Shown: positions 1 to 9,282, numbered from the stretch's first letter. The stretch: 64,000 nt of DNA from Arthrobacter sp. NicSoilC5 (GCF_019977395.1 NZ_AP024660.1:2170001-2234000), one strand, 5' to 3'. Notes: generated by a model not told the origin, from the sequence alone. A program made the numbers and translations.

Positions 1-22
1 ACAACACATCCCAAGGACCGTT

Positions 23-2068
23 ATGACCACACAGCACTCCGCCGCCGCGGACCAGCCGCAGCAGCAGGCCGCTTCCCCAGCCGTCCCGCGGGTAGCCCTG
101 GTGGGCGTGCACGGCTTCGGCGAGCGCCACCTTGCCAACCTGTCCCGGCTCGAACAGGCCGGCGCCCTGGAACTGGTGGCCGTCGCCGATCCCAACCCGC
201 CGCAAGCCGGCACCCTCGCCGCCCCGGTGGCCGTGTTCCCCGATTTGGATGGACTGCTGGCCGCCCGGCCGGGGGTCGACGTCGTCATCATTGCCACGCC
301 CATCCAGACCCATGCCCCGCTGGCGGTAACCGCGCTGGAAGCCGGGATGGACGTCTACGTCGAAAAGCCGCCGGTGGCCTCCCTGGCACAGTTTGAAGAG
401 GTCCTTGCCGCTGCCCGGAAAAATGGGCGGCTGGTCCAGGTTGGCTTCCAGAGCCTGGGGTCCCACGCGTTGCCTGCCATCACGGAGATGGTGGCTGCCG
501 GGGATGTCGGCACCGTCCTGGGCATCAGCGCCACCGGCCAGTGGCTGCGGACCAAGGCATATTTCAAGCGCTCGCGCTGGGCCGGGAAGCGCACCCTGGA
601 CGGCACCGATGTGGTGGACGGCGTGGCAACAAATGCGCTGGCCCACGCCGTTGCCACTGCACTCCACGTCGCCGGCGCCCGCACCCTGGCAGATGTGGCC
701 TCCGTGGAAACAGACCTGTACCGGGCCCACGGGACCGAAAGCGACGACACGTCCGTACTCCGCATCCGCACGGCCAACGGAGCCACGGTGCTGTGCGCCC
801 TGACCCTCTGCGCCCCGGAACAGCAGGATCCCACCGTGACCGTCCACGGAACCCTGGGCGACATCACGCTTTCCTACACAAAAGACGAGGTGGTCATCAC
901 CACTGCCGATGGCGAACGCCGCGAGACATATGGCCGCACCGACCTCTCGGAGAACCTGCTGGACGCCCGCGCCACCGGGGCGCCGCTCCTGTCCGCGCTG
1001 CAGGACACCGGCGCCTTTACCGCCGTCCTCGAAGCCATCCGCACCTCCCCCGCGCCCGCCCCGATCGACCCCGGATCCATTTCCTGGGAAGGCGCGGGCG
1101 ACGACGCCCACCCGGTGGTCCAGGGCATCAGCGACCTCATCGGACGGTCCGTCAAAGCGCAGGCAACGTTCGCCGAGCTCGGTGTCCCGTGGGCGCGGGC
1201 CATTCCGCCCGTCCGCACGCTGACCATGGACAGACGGCCGGTGGCGGACTGCCAGGATGGCAGCCACATCCGCGCGGTCTCCTCCCCGCGGCCCTACCTG
1301 CACCCCGTCAGGACCCTGGGCGGCACCGTGGTGACGGACCACCAGCCGCTGGACCACGTATGGCACCTTGGTGCCGGCGTGGCCCTGCAGGACGTGGACG
1401 GCGTGAACTTCTGGGGCGGCCGCACCTATACCCGGGAGGCCGGAGCGTACGTCTGGCGCCCGGACCACGGCACCATCAGCGCCACGGCCGTACAGCAGAC
1501 CGATGCGGCCGGCGGGCACGGGGGCACGCTTCAGGAAACCCTGAGCTGGAACGGCCCGGACGGCGCCCCGATCCTCCTGGAGGAACGCTCCTGGGCGTGG
1601 TCCGGCGTCGCGCCCTCCACGTGGCGCCTGTCCCTCGACTTCGCGCTGTCCCCTGCCGGCAGTACGCCTGTCAGCCTGGGCAGCCCGGGCTCCAATGGCC
1701 GCTTTGAAGGCGGCTACGGCGGCTTCTTCTGGCGCCTGCCGGCCTGCGACGCCGCCACGGTCTGGACGCCCGATGGCAGTGGCGAGGCGGAGACCCACGG
1801 CAGCGTCACGCGCTGGCTCGCGTGGTCGGGAACGTTCGACGGCGGCCCGGCCACCCTGGTGTTCGTGGCCCCGGAAAGCTGCACGGATCCGTGGTTCGTC
1901 CGCGTGGAGGGCTACCCGGGCGTAGGCCAGTCGCTGGCATGGGAGGCGCCCGTCATCGCCCAACCAGGCGAGCCGGTCCGGCGGAGCGTCACCGTTTTTG
2001 TGGCCGACGGCAACCTGGCCACAGCCGATATCGAAGCACTGATCAACCACCAGGGGGACCCGTCATGA
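23..2068 (+). CDS. Gfo/Idh/MocA oxidoreductase fused to a DUF6807 (PmoA-like) domain
   Basis: This 681-residue protein has two parts. Residues 1 to about 390 form a Gfo/Idh/MocA dehydrogenase with a Rossmann start (VALVGVHGFGERH) and the family EKPP segment that marks the NAD(P)- and substrate-binding core. Residues from about 395 to 681 match the DUF6807 family, also called PmoA, of unknown activity. Family members oxidise or reduce sugars and cyclitols, so a sugar-derived substrate is likely; the exact one cannot be read. The ATG follows AAGGACC. The stop overlaps the next start (ATGA), so the two genes are probably translated together. The transporter one would expect may lie left of the window. 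Confidence 0.85.
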   Translation: MTTQHSAAADQPQQQAASPAVPRVALVGVHGFGERHLANLSRLEQAGALELVAVADPNPPQAGTLAAPVAVFPDLDGLLAARPGVDVVIIATPIQTHAPLAVTALEAGMDVYVEKPPVASLAQFEEVLAAARKNGRLVQVGFQSLGSHALPAITEMVAAGDVGTVLGISATGQWLRTKAYFKRSRWAGKRTLDGTDVVDGVATNALAHAVATALHVAGARTLADVASVETDLYRAHGTESDDTSVLRIRTANGATVLCALTLCAPEQQDPTVTVHGTLGDITLSYTKDEVVITTADGERRETYGRTDLSENLLDARATGAPLLSALQDTGAFTAVLEAIRTSPAPAPIDPGSISWEGAGDDAHPVVQGISDLIGRSVKAQATFAELGVPWARAIPPVRTLTMDRRPVADCQDGSHIRAVSSPRPYLHPVRTLGGTVVTDHQPLDHVWHLGAGVALQDVDGVNFWGGRTYTREAGAYVWRPDHGTISATAVQQTDAAGGHGGTLQETLSWNGPDGAPILLEERSWAWSGVAPSTWRLSLDFALSPAGSTPVSLGSPGSNGRFEGGYGGFFWRLPACDAATVWTPDGSGEAETHGSVTRWLAWSGTFDGGPATLVFVAPESCTDPWFVRVEGYPGVGQSLAWEAPVIAQPGEPVRRSVTVFVADGNLATADIEALINHQGDPS

Positions 2069-3180
2069 CCCAGACAACAACCGCAGCCGCTCCCCCGCAG
2101 GAGGCACGGCTGGCTCCCGGGTCACCGGCGGACCGCACCGTCAAGCGCCAACGGGTGGTGGACATCCTGGACGCCGCCGGGCGCGACTCGCTGCTCCTCA
2201 CCACCAATACCGCGTTGACCTGGTATCTGGACGGCAGCCGGGTCCACATCAGCCTGGCCGGCGATCCGATCGCCGCCGTGCTGGTGGACCGGGACGGCGA
2301 CCATCTGGTGACGTTCAACAACGAAGCCGGCCGCATCGCCGCAGAGGAGCTCCCGCTGGGGGTCAACCTGCACACAGTTCCCTGGCACGCCAACCTCCTC
2401 CAGGCCGCCGCGGCGCTTGGCACTGGTTCCCGGCCACCCCTGGGCGAAGGCGATGTCGCTGCCCAGCTGCGGGCCGCCCGCCAGCAGCTCCTCCCGGCGG
2501 AGAGTGCCCGGTACTCGCTGCTTGGCGCCGAGCTGGCCGGCATCATGACGGACGTCCTGTCCGCCGCCCGTCCGGACACCACGGAATTCGGCCTGGCCTC
2601 GGCGCTGGCCGCCCGCGTGGTGGCGGCCGGCGCCGAACCGCTGGTGCTGCTGTGCAACGGCAGTTCCCGCAGCGGCTTCCGGCATCCACTGCCGACGCAT
2701 GCATCCCTCGGCCGGCGCGCCATGGCGGTCGTGTGTGCCCGCCGGGATGGCCTGGTGGCCAACATCACCCGCTGGGTAAGGTTCGACGCCGGCCCCCCGG
2801 AAGAGCGCGACGCCGAGGCCCGCATCGCCGCAGTGGAAGCGGACATTTTCGACGCCACGGTTCCGGGGGCGCGGCTGGACAGGATCTTTGGGGAGATCCA
2901 GTCCGCCTACGTGCGCCACGGTTTCGGGGCGGACCAGTGGGAGCAGCACCATCAGGGTGGTCCTGCCGGTTATGCAGGACGCGACCCCCGGGTCACCACA
3001 GATGTCTCCGACGCCGTGGTGCTGGACCAGGCCTTCACCTGGAACCCGTCCGGGCCCGGCGTCAAGATCGAGGACACCGTGCAGCTCACGGAGTCCGGGC
3101 TTCACGTCCTCACCGTGGACCCGCGCTGGCCGACAGCCACGGTGAACGGCCTGGACCGGCCCCTCACCCTGCAGCTGTAG
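2065..3180 (+). CDS. M24 (creatinase/aminopeptidase P fold) family protein, metal site degenerate
   Basis: This 371-residue protein has the two-part layout of the M24 family: an N-terminal creatinase-like domain (to about 180) and a C-terminal pita-bread domain. The usual five metal ligands are Asp, Asp, His, Glu, Glu. Here the region normally carrying the two Asp reads AVVCA and VANITRW, and the first Glu position reads WNPSGPG. Only a histidine (EQHHQGG) and the last Glu (KIED) seem kept. It may therefore be a metal-free hydrolase, as creatinase is, rather than a peptidase. The ATG at 2065 was chosen because it overlaps the upstream stop by 4 bp. Confidence 0.75.
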   Translation: MTQTTTAAAPPQEARLAPGSPADRTVKRQRVVDILDAAGRDSLLLTTNTALTWYLDGSRVHISLAGDPIAAVLVDRDGDHLVTFNNEAGRIAAEELPLGVNLHTVPWHANLLQAAAALGTGSRPPLGEGDVAAQLRAARQQLLPAESARYSLLGAELAGIMTDVLSAARPDTTEFGLASALAARVVAAGAEPLVLLCNGSSRSGFRHPLPTHASLGRRAMAVVCARRDGLVANITRWVRFDAGPPEERDAEARIAAVEADIFDATVPGARLDRIFGEIQSAYVRHGFGADQWEQHHQGGPAGYAGRDPRVTTDVSDAVVLDQAFTWNPSGPGVKIEDTVQLTESGLHVLTVDPRWPTATVNGLDRPLTLQL

Positions 3181-3200
3181 GCAGGCCGCCAGGCACACAG

Positions 3201-3230
3201 AAAACCCCGGGACCGAGGTCCCGGGGTTTT
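3201..3230. terminator. Bidirectional intrinsic terminator
   Basis: A perfect 13-bp stem (AAAACCCCGGGAC and its complement) closes on a CGAG loop, with A and T runs at the outer ends so that it works on both strands. It separates the plus-strand M24-family gene from the convergent dehydrogenase gene. Confidence 0.85.
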
Positions 3231-3262
3231 CCGTTGGTGGTTGGGCTTACGGGTTCCTGGGC

Positions 3263-4714
3263 CTAGGGAAGCCGCAGTTCGCCGTCCACGCGGCGCGGGA
3301 CGCGCAGGGGGTTGGCCTCCCGCAAGGCCGGGTGCAGCACTTCTTCCGGGGCGTCCTGGTAGGCCACCGGGCGCTGGAACCTGCGGACCGCCGTGGCGCC
3401 CACGGACGTGAACAGCGAGGTGGTGGCCGGGTACGGTCCGCCGTGCTGCTGGGCCCAGTTCACGGCAACGCCCGTGGGCCAGCCTTCGAACAGGACCCGG
3501 CCGGCGAGCCCGGACAGCTGCTCCACGAGCGCACCGATCTCCTCGCCGGGCTGGGCATGGAGTGTGGCGGTCAGGCTGCCCGGCACCTTGGCCAGGACCG
3601 CCGACAGTTCCTCCTGGTCCGCATACTCGATCACCATGGTGGTGGGGCCGAAGCACTCCTCCAGGAGCTGCTCCGGGCGTTCCAGCACCTTTGCGGCAGT
3701 GGTGGAGAAGACAACCGGCGCCGCACCGTTGGCCGAAGCATCCTGGTCCACGGTGCCGCCCACCACGTCCACGCCGTCCACCGACGCAAAGCTGCGCAGG
3801 CCGTCCGGGTAGGCCTCGGCGATGCGGCTGGTGAGCATGCCGTGGGCCGGCTTATCCTTGCTCGCCTCCGCAACGTGTGCTGCGAACCCCGTCCCGGCAG
3901 GGATGAATACGACGCCCGGCTTGGTGCAGAACTGGCCCGCGCCCAGGGTGAAGGAGCCGGCCAGCCCCGCGGCAAGTTCGGAGGAGCGGGCCTGCAGGGC
4001 TGCCGCGGTGATGACCACGGGGTTCAGGCTGCCCAGTTCCCCGTAGAACGGGATGGGGTCGGGGCGTGAGGTGGCAAGGTCGAACAGGGCACGGCCGCCG
4101 GGGATGGAGCCGGTGAAGCCCACGGCCTTGATGGCAGGGTCCTGGACCAAGGCTGTGCCCACCTCGCGGCCGCTGACCAGCGCGAACAGGCCCTCGGGTG
4201 CACCGGCGCCGCGCAGGGCCCCGGACACGATTTCAGCGGTGCGTTCCGACAGGCGCAGGTGCCCGGAGTGCGCCTTGACGATCACGGGGCAGCCGACGGC
4301 GAGGGCTGAGGCGGTGTCTCCGCCGGCCACGGAGAAGGCGAACGGGAAGTTCGACGCAGAGAAGACGGCAACGGGGCCGATGGGCTTGAGGATCCGGCGG
4401 AGGTCCGGCTTTGGCGGGGTGGCTGACGGATCCGCGTGGTCGATGATGGCCTCCAGGTAGGAGCCCTCGGTGATCACGCGGGCGAACAGGCGTAGCTGCC
4501 CCGTGGTCCGGGCCACCTCCCCCGTAAGGCGCGGCACCCCCAGGCTGGTCTCGGCGTCCGCAATGTCCACCAGCTCGGCGGCGTTGGCATCCAGGGCGTC
4601 CGCTACCGCGTTCAGCCAGCCGGCGCGTTCGGCGTCGGTCGCCGCGGCGGAGGTCCTGGCCGCTTCCGTGGCGGCAGCGGTGAGCTCGGACAGGGAAAGG
4701 GTTGCAGTTGTCAC
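3263..4714 (-). CDS. 2-oxoglutarate semialdehyde (2,5-dioxovalerate) dehydrogenase
   Basis: This aldehyde dehydrogenase should oxidise 2,5-dioxopentanoate to 2-oxoglutarate with NAD(P)+, the last step of oxidative sugar-acid breakdown. Visible family marks are the SNFPFAFSVAGGDTA segment, the cofactor loop GFTGSIPGGRALFD, the general-base Glu near residue 226 (FYGELGSLNP) and the nucleophile Cys near 263 (GQFCTKPG). That pattern fits the alpha-ketoglutaric semialdehyde dehydrogenase subgroup. The GTG at 4714 gives 483 residues; a longer open frame upstream carries non-conserved sequence. It is the last gene of the five-gene operon and ends at the shared terminator. Confidence 0.85.
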   Translation of the reverse strand: MTTATLSLSELTAAATEAARTSAAATDAERAGWLNAVADALDANAAELVDIADAETSLGVPRLTGEVARTTGQLRLFARVITEGSYLEAIIDHADPSATPPKPDLRRILKPIGPVAVFSASNFPFAFSVAGGDTASALAVGCPVIVKAHSGHLRLSERTAEIVSGALRGAGAPEGLFALVSGREVGTALVQDPAIKAVGFTGSIPGGRALFDLATSRPDPIPFYGELGSLNPVVITAAALQARSSELAAGLAGSFTLGAGQFCTKPGVVFIPAGTGFAAHVAEASKDKPAHGMLTSRIAEAYPDGLRSFASVDGVDVVGGTVDQDASANGAAPVVFSTTAAKVLERPEQLLEECFGPTTMVIEYADQEELSAVLAKVPGSLTATLHAQPGEEIGALVEQLSGLAGRVLFEGWPTGVAVNWAQQHGGPYPATTSLFTSVGATAVRRFQRPVAYQDAPEEVLHPALREANPLRVPRRVDGELRLP

Positions 4715-4751
4715 GTCAGGTACCTGTTCGTCGTCGTTCGGAAAGTAGTGG

Positions 4752-5855
4752 TCACAGCGCCTCCCGGAAGCGGAGTCCCAGCCCCTGCCGGTCCGCCGTC
4801 GCCAGCCTGCTGTTTTTGAACCGGACCGGTGACGGGCCGGCCAGGAGGCCAAGCTGTTCGAAGGATGCCTCCTCGACGTCCTCCACCATGGTGGGCTCCG
4901 CCAGGGTCAGGGCCAGCTGCCCGGACAGTTCCGGCAGCAGGTGCGGCATGACCTTGATGCTGTGGGTCCGTGCCAGCTCCACGATCCGCCGGAACGGGGT
5001 GATGCCACCCACCCTGATGATGTTGGGCTGGATGATGTCCACCGCCTCCGCCTCGATGAAATCGCGGAACCGGTAGATGGTGTGCAGGTTTTCGCCCAGG
5101 GCTATGGGCACCGGCGAGTGTTTCCGGAGCCTCCGGCAAGCCCAGAGATCGTCCGCGCGGAGGGGTTCCTCCAGCCAGTCCAGCCCGTACCCGGCGAGGA
5201 CGTCCAAGGCGCGGAGGGTGGTGGGCAGGTCCCACCGCTGGTTCGCATCGATCATGAGCCGGCGGTCCGGGCCCAGCACGGTGCGGACGGCGGCAACCCG
5301 TTCTGCGTCCTCGCGGAGGTCCGGCTTGCCCACCTTGATTTTCACGGCTCGATGGCCTGCGGCGACCCAGCGTTCGGTCTGCGCCACCAGCTCCTCCAGG
5401 GTGTAGTGCAGGTTCACCCCGGAGCCGTACACCTCCACCGAGTCCTGCCGCTGGCCGAGGAAGCCAGTCACGGAGGTGCCGGCACTGCGCGCCTGCGCAT
5501 CCCAGAGGGCCAGGTCCACGCCTGCCATCGCGATGGTGGTGAGTCCCCCGCCACCGGCCTCGTGCAGCCGCTTCCACAGCGCGTCCCACACCGGCTCCGG
5601 CGCAGCCGGAAGGCCGGTGACAAAAGGTGCGATGTCGCAGTCCAGCAGCGCCTTGACTGCCTGAGGACCGATGGTAGGTGTCCAGGAGAAGCCAAAGCCC
5701 GTGCCGCCGTCGTCCGTGTGAAGCTCGGTGGCGATGACGTGGTTCTCCGGCGCCTCCACACCCCAGCTGCGGCGCAGCGGAACGGTGAGGAGCCTGGTGG
5801 ACAGTCCGGTGATGCGGGGAACGGTGCGGACGGTTTCCGCCGCCGGTGCTCTCAT
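4752..5855 (-). CDS. Enolase-superfamily (mandelate racemase/muconate lactonizing) sugar-acid dehydratase
   Basis: This 367-residue enolase-superfamily protein has its acid-base residues in place: Lys172 and Lys174 (VKIKVGK), metal ligands Asp203 (MIDANQ), Glu229 (LEEP) and Glu255 (LGENL), and His305 (MPHLLPE). In this group a base takes the alpha proton of a sugar acid and water leaves. Between an SDR and a 5-dehydro-4-deoxyglucarate dehydratase, the most economical role is an aldarate (glucarate or galactarate) dehydratase. The substrate is inferred from the neighbours, not from the protein itself. Start and upstream stop share one base (TGATG). Confidence 0.75.
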   Translation of the reverse strand: MRAPAAETVRTVPRITGLSTRLLTVPLRRSWGVEAPENHVIATELHTDDGGTGFGFSWTPTIGPQAVKALLDCDIAPFVTGLPAAPEPVWDALWKRLHEAGGGGLTTIAMAGVDLALWDAQARSAGTSVTGFLGQRQDSVEVYGSGVNLHYTLEELVAQTERWVAAGHRAVKIKVGKPDLREDAERVAAVRTVLGPDRRLMIDANQRWDLPTTLRALDVLAGYGLDWLEEPLRADDLWACRRLRKHSPVPIALGENLHTIYRFRDFIEAEAVDIIQPNIIRVGGITPFRRIVELARTHSIKVMPHLLPELSGQLALTLAEPTMVEDVEEASFEQLGLLAGPSPVRFKNSRLATADRQGLGLRFREAL

Positions 5856-6760
5856 CAGCGGCCGGCCAGCTCGTAGCCCCTGGCGAGGATGGCCTTGAGC
5901 TCCACCAGCTGCTCCCCGCTGGGATCCACCAGCGGCGGCCGGACGGACCCGACGGGAAGTCCACCCAGCCTCAGGCCGGCCTTGATCAGGGAAACGCCGA
6001 ACCCGGGCGTCTGGTCGCGGAGGCGTACCAGGGGTGCGTAAAAGCCCTCGAGCAAGGCGTTGCGCCGGTCCTCGTCCCCGGAGACGTAGGCGTCGTAGTA
6101 GGCCTTGGCGATTTCCGGGGCCATGGCAAACGCGGCCGAGGAATACAGCGGGATGCCCAGCCCGCGGTAAGCGCCCTGCGTCAGCTCGGCGGTGAGCAGG
6201 CCGTTGAAGAATGCGAAGTCTTCCCGGCCGGAGGCCCTGACAGCGGACACGATCTCCTGGGCCAGGCCCACATCTCCCAGGCCATCCTTGAAGCCGATGA
6301 CCTTCGGATTGGCAGCGAGCTTGGCCATGGACGCGGCGGTGAACCTGGCGTTGCCGCGGTGGTAGACAATGACCGGCAGGCTGCTGGCATCCGCCACGGC
6401 CTCGATGTACGCCACCAGCCCGTCGGTGGGTCCGGTCACCAGGTAGGGCGGAAGTACCAGGAGGGCGTCGGCGCCGGCCTCCTCGGCGGCGCGGGCGGCG
6501 GCGAGGGCGTGGCCCAAGGGTCCGCCCGCACCGGCCACCACGGGGACTTTTCCGGCGACAACCTCCACGGCAGCCGCCACGACGGTGCGGACCTCGTCGA
6601 TGCTGAGGGCATGGAATTCGCCAGTGCCGCAGGCGGGGAACACGCCGCCGGGTCCGAAGGGAAGCCGGGAGCCGATGTGTTCCTTGAGCATTTCCACGTC
6701 AACGGCGCCTTCGGCCGTGAACGGGGTGACAGGGAAGAACAGTACGCCGTCGAATTTCAT
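5855..6760 (-). CDS. 5-dehydro-4-deoxyglucarate dehydratase
   Basis: This 301-residue DapA/N-acetylneuraminate lyase-fold enzyme should dehydrate and decarboxylate 5-dehydro-4-deoxy-D-glucarate to 2,5-dioxopentanoate (EC 4.2.1.41). The Schiff-base lysine is Lys158 (VIGFKDG) and the partner tyrosine is Tyr133 (VIVYHR). The N-terminal segments GVLFFPVTPF and PACGTGEF are typical of this subfamily. Its product is the substrate of the downstream dehydrogenase. The ATG follows AAGGAG, which lies inside the end of the upstream gene; the two genes overlap by 4 bp. Confidence 0.88.
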   Translation of the reverse strand: MKFDGVLFFPVTPFTAEGAVDVEMLKEHIGSRLPFGPGGVFPACGTGEFHALSIDEVRTVVAAAVEVVAGKVPVVAGAGGPLGHALAAARAAEEAGADALLVLPPYLVTGPTDGLVAYIEAVADASSLPVIVYHRGNARFTAASMAKLAANPKVIGFKDGLGDVGLAQEIVSAVRASGREDFAFFNGLLTAELTQGAYRGLGIPLYSSAAFAMAPEIAKAYYDAYVSGDEDRRNALLEGFYAPLVRLRDQTPGFGVSLIKAGLRLGGLPVGSVRPPLVDPSGEQLVELKAILARGYELAGR

Positions 6761-7713
6761 GGTGTCTCCTTGCCTCCGCCGCCGGCGGTAACCAGGGCGG
6801 TGGCCTCGTCGTTGAGGGTGGGCTTCAGTTCGGTGCGCCAGCTGCGCCTGGGCTGCCAGCCGAGCAGCTCCCGGGCCTTGGCTATGGAAAAAGCGGGGCT
6901 GGTGCCGGTCAGGCCGGAGCTCAGCGCGTCGCTTCCCGGGAGGAATGCGGGCATCAGCTCCGCGAGCGGCGCCGTTGCGAGCGCGTCAGCTGCCCCCACG
7001 AAGAAGGTTTCCCCGTTGGGAATGTCTTCCATCTTCTGCAGCAGCACGTCCAGGAAGTCCGCAACGTCCCGCGCATCCACATAGTTGAACAGGGCCGGCG
7101 CGGAGAGGGCGGGGTCGGCGAGGCGTTCGGCGAGGGTGTGCCCCTGCTGCGTCGGGGCCCCTTCCCATTCTTCCGGCGAGATCACAAAGCAGGGCCGGAA
7201 CGCTGCATAGCGGATCTTCTCCCCCTGGGCGGCGGCGAACATCTGCACGGTTTGTTCGGCAATGTGCTTGGACAGCGCGTAGGCGTTCCAGGGCTTTGGC
7301 GGCGTGCGCTCGTCCAGCGGGAACGACGGCGGCAGCCAGCCGGCCGGGCAGCCGTAACCAAGGACGGTGGGGCTGCTGGCCGTCACCACCTTGGGGACGC
7401 CCAGCTCCGTCGCCGCACTGATGACGGCGAAGGCGAGCCGGGTGTTGGTGGCGAAGATGACGTCCTCGGGCGCACTGAACGGTACGGCGATCGCTGCAAG
7501 GTGGATGACGGCGTCGGGCCTTGACGCCCCTATCAGCCGCAACGCCTCACCCGGGGCAAGAAGGTCGGCGGTTTCCTGCACGACGCCGGGCGGCAGCAGT
7601 TCCGCGGGCACGGCCTCGCGGTCCACCGAGATGACGTGGTGGCCGGCCTGGGCCAGCCCGGCCACTACGCTGCGGCCCAGGCGGCCGGAGCCGCCGGTGA
7701 CAAAAATCCTCAT
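6757..7713 (-). CDS. NAD(P)-dependent extended SDR, candidate uronate dehydrogenase
   Basis: This 318-residue extended short-chain dehydrogenase opens with the nucleotide motif VTGGSGRLG and carries the catalytic YALSK (YxxxK) after an SSPTVLGYG strand. Uronate dehydrogenases belong to this group and oxidise D-galacturonate or D-glucuronate to the lactone, which would feed the dehydratases downstream. An epimerase role cannot be excluded from sequence alone. No lactonase is visible in the operon; hydrolysis could be spontaneous or encoded elsewhere. A good ribosome site (GGGGAAG) precedes the ATG. Confidence 0.7.
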   Translation of the reverse strand: MRIFVTGGSGRLGRSVVAGLAQAGHHVISVDREAVPAELLPPGVVQETADLLAPGEALRLIGASRPDAVIHLAAIAVPFSAPEDVIFATNTRLAFAVISAATELGVPKVVTASSPTVLGYGCPAGWLPPSFPLDERTPPKPWNAYALSKHIAEQTVQMFAAAQGEKIRYAAFRPCFVISPEEWEGAPTQQGHTLAERLADPALSAPALFNYVDARDVADFLDVLLQKMEDIPNGETFFVGAADALATAPLAELMPAFLPGSDALSSGLTGTSPAFSIAKARELLGWQPRRSWRTELKPTLNDEATALVTAGGGGKETP

Positions 7714-7722
7714 GGTCTTCCC

Positions 7723-9180
7723 CTACTTCCCGCGGCGGAGATCGACGCCGAGGTCCAGATCCTCGACCCGTACGGGCAGTGACGTCTCCAGGGACCGGTT
7801 CCCGGCGATGCCCACGGACACAGAGCGCAGCCCGTCCAGGTAGCCGGAGGGGCGGCCCAGCGGGTCTTCGCCCGGACCGTTGAAGAGGTCGGAAAGCAGC
7901 AGTTCGTCGCCGCCGCCGTGGCCGCCCTCGCCGTTGATGATGGGCACCTCATAGGCAGCGTCCCAGTGGCGTTGGACCACCAGGCGCTCGCCGTTGCGGC
8001 GGACTGCGTCCTCTTCCTCAACCGGCGTTGCGCTCGGGTCCACCACGGTCTTCTGGTCGGTGCTGTGCCGGACGGCGGCACGTTCCACCACTTCAAGCTC
8101 GGCGCGGCCCTCGGTTCCGTTGACCGCGACCCGGTAGCCTTCCCAGGGGCTGTGGGCATTCAGCGAGTAGCTCAGCCGCGGTCCGCCCTGGTATTCCACC
8201 ACCAGTGCCAGGTTGTCCTCGATGGTGATGCCACCGGTGAAGACATCCTGGTCGCGGCGGTAGCCGTCGTAGTGCTCGTTGTCCAGGAACAGCGCTTTGA
8301 GCCGTTCATCTTCCCTCAGGTCCAGCGCAAAGGGGTCCTTATCCGCAGTGGGGGCATCGGCGTCGGGCGTTCCGCGTTCGGGGCGGGGTCCAAGCCCGCG
8401 CTCGGCAGCGTTCTTGTCGCCATAGAACTTCAGCCCACCAGAGGCGAAGACCCGCTCCGGCACGTCGTCGATCCACCAGTTGACCAGGTCGAAGTGGTGG
8501 GAGGCCTTGTGGATGAGGAGGCCGCCGGAGTTCTTCTTTTCGCGGTGCCAGCGGCGGAAGTAGTCCGCGCCGTGCACGGTGTCCAGGACCCAGCTGAAGT
8601 CGACGGAGGTGACCTTGCCGATCACGCCGCTCTGGATGATTTCCTTCAGCGCGCTGTTGCGTGGCGAGTAGCGGTAGTTGAAGGTGACCACCACGTTGCG
8701 GCCGGTCTCGTGGACGGCGTGGACGATGCGGCGGCAGCTTTCGGCGTCAATGGTCAGGGGCTTTTCGACGACGACGTCCGCACCGGCCCGGAGCCCTTCC
8801 ACGATGTAGTCGGCGTGCGTGTAGTCCGGCGTGGTGACGATGATGCGGTCGATGTTGTTCGCCTGGACGAAACCGGTGAGCTGGGCAGGGTCGAACGACG
8901 CCACCGGTCCGGGCGCGCCCAGTTCCTGGATGAGCTTCTGGTAGAACTCCACGCGTCCGGGGTTCACGTCCGAGAAAGCCACCAGCTCGGCGGTGTCCGC
9001 GTGCTTGCCGTAGATGGCACGGATGTACATCTCGGAACGGCCGCCGGTGCCGATCAGGGCAATCCGGGCTTTCCCGCCCCTACGGGCGGCGGTGCCTGCA
9101 GCGGCAGCGGTCTCAGCGCCGGCGGCTCTGCCGGTCTCTGAAGCAGCTGCGGCCGACGTGGTCTCGGCTGTGTTGACCAT
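7723..9180 (-). CDS. Gfo/Idh/MocA family oxidoreductase
   Basis: This 485-residue protein is the first gene of the sugar-acid operon. After an Ala/Thr-rich start of about 35 residues comes the Rossmann strand (RIALIGTGGRSEMY), then VEKPLTID, the family EKP motif, and a long C-terminal substrate domain (GGLLIHKASHHFD). This long form is common in actinobacterial sugar operons. The substrate is unknown, but joint transcription with the aldarate genes suggests an uronic or aldonic acid. AAAGGGA precedes the ATG. Nine bases separate it from the next gene. Confidence 0.82.
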   Translation of the reverse strand: MVNTAETTSAAAASETGRAAGAETAAAAGTAARRGGKARIALIGTGGRSEMYIRAIYGKHADTAELVAFSDVNPGRVEFYQKLIQELGAPGPVASFDPAQLTGFVQANNIDRIIVTTPDYTHADYIVEGLRAGADVVVEKPLTIDAESCRRIVHAVHETGRNVVVTFNYRYSPRNSALKEIIQSGVIGKVTSVDFSWVLDTVHGADYFRRWHREKKNSGGLLIHKASHHFDLVNWWIDDVPERVFASGGLKFYGDKNAAERGLGPRPERGTPDADAPTADKDPFALDLREDERLKALFLDNEHYDGYRRDQDVFTGGITIEDNLALVVEYQGGPRLSYSLNAHSPWEGYRVAVNGTEGRAELEVVERAAVRHSTDQKTVVDPSATPVEEEDAVRRNGERLVVQRHWDAAYEVPIINGEGGHGGGDELLLSDLFNGPGEDPLGRPSGYLDGLRSVSVGIAGNRSLETSLPVRVEDLDLGVDLRRGK

Positions 9181-9266
9181 TGGGGTCCCTTTCGAAAAAG
9201 CTCATGTCCCGCGGTGGGGCGGCGGTGTTCCGGCAGCGGTACTGTGCTGCACCGTGGCGGAGGGCT

Positions 9267-9282
9267 GAGAAAGCGTTTTCTC
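9267..9282. promoter_or_regulatory. LacI-type operator 1
   Basis: A 16-bp near-perfect palindrome, GAGAAAGCGTTTTCTC, with the central CG typical of LacI-family operators. It lies about 87 bases upstream of the minus-strand operon start, so it could block the promoter. Confidence 0.65.

Noticed and set aside
541-1707. A 388-codon open frame overlapping the first gene
   Set aside because: Arg/Pro/Gly-rich translation typical of a shadow frame in GC-rich DNA; the overlapping dehydrogenase has clear motifs.
5846-7084. A 412-codon plus-strand frame across the sugar-acid operon
   Set aside because: It lies opposite two well-supported genes and shows no motif or ribosome site.
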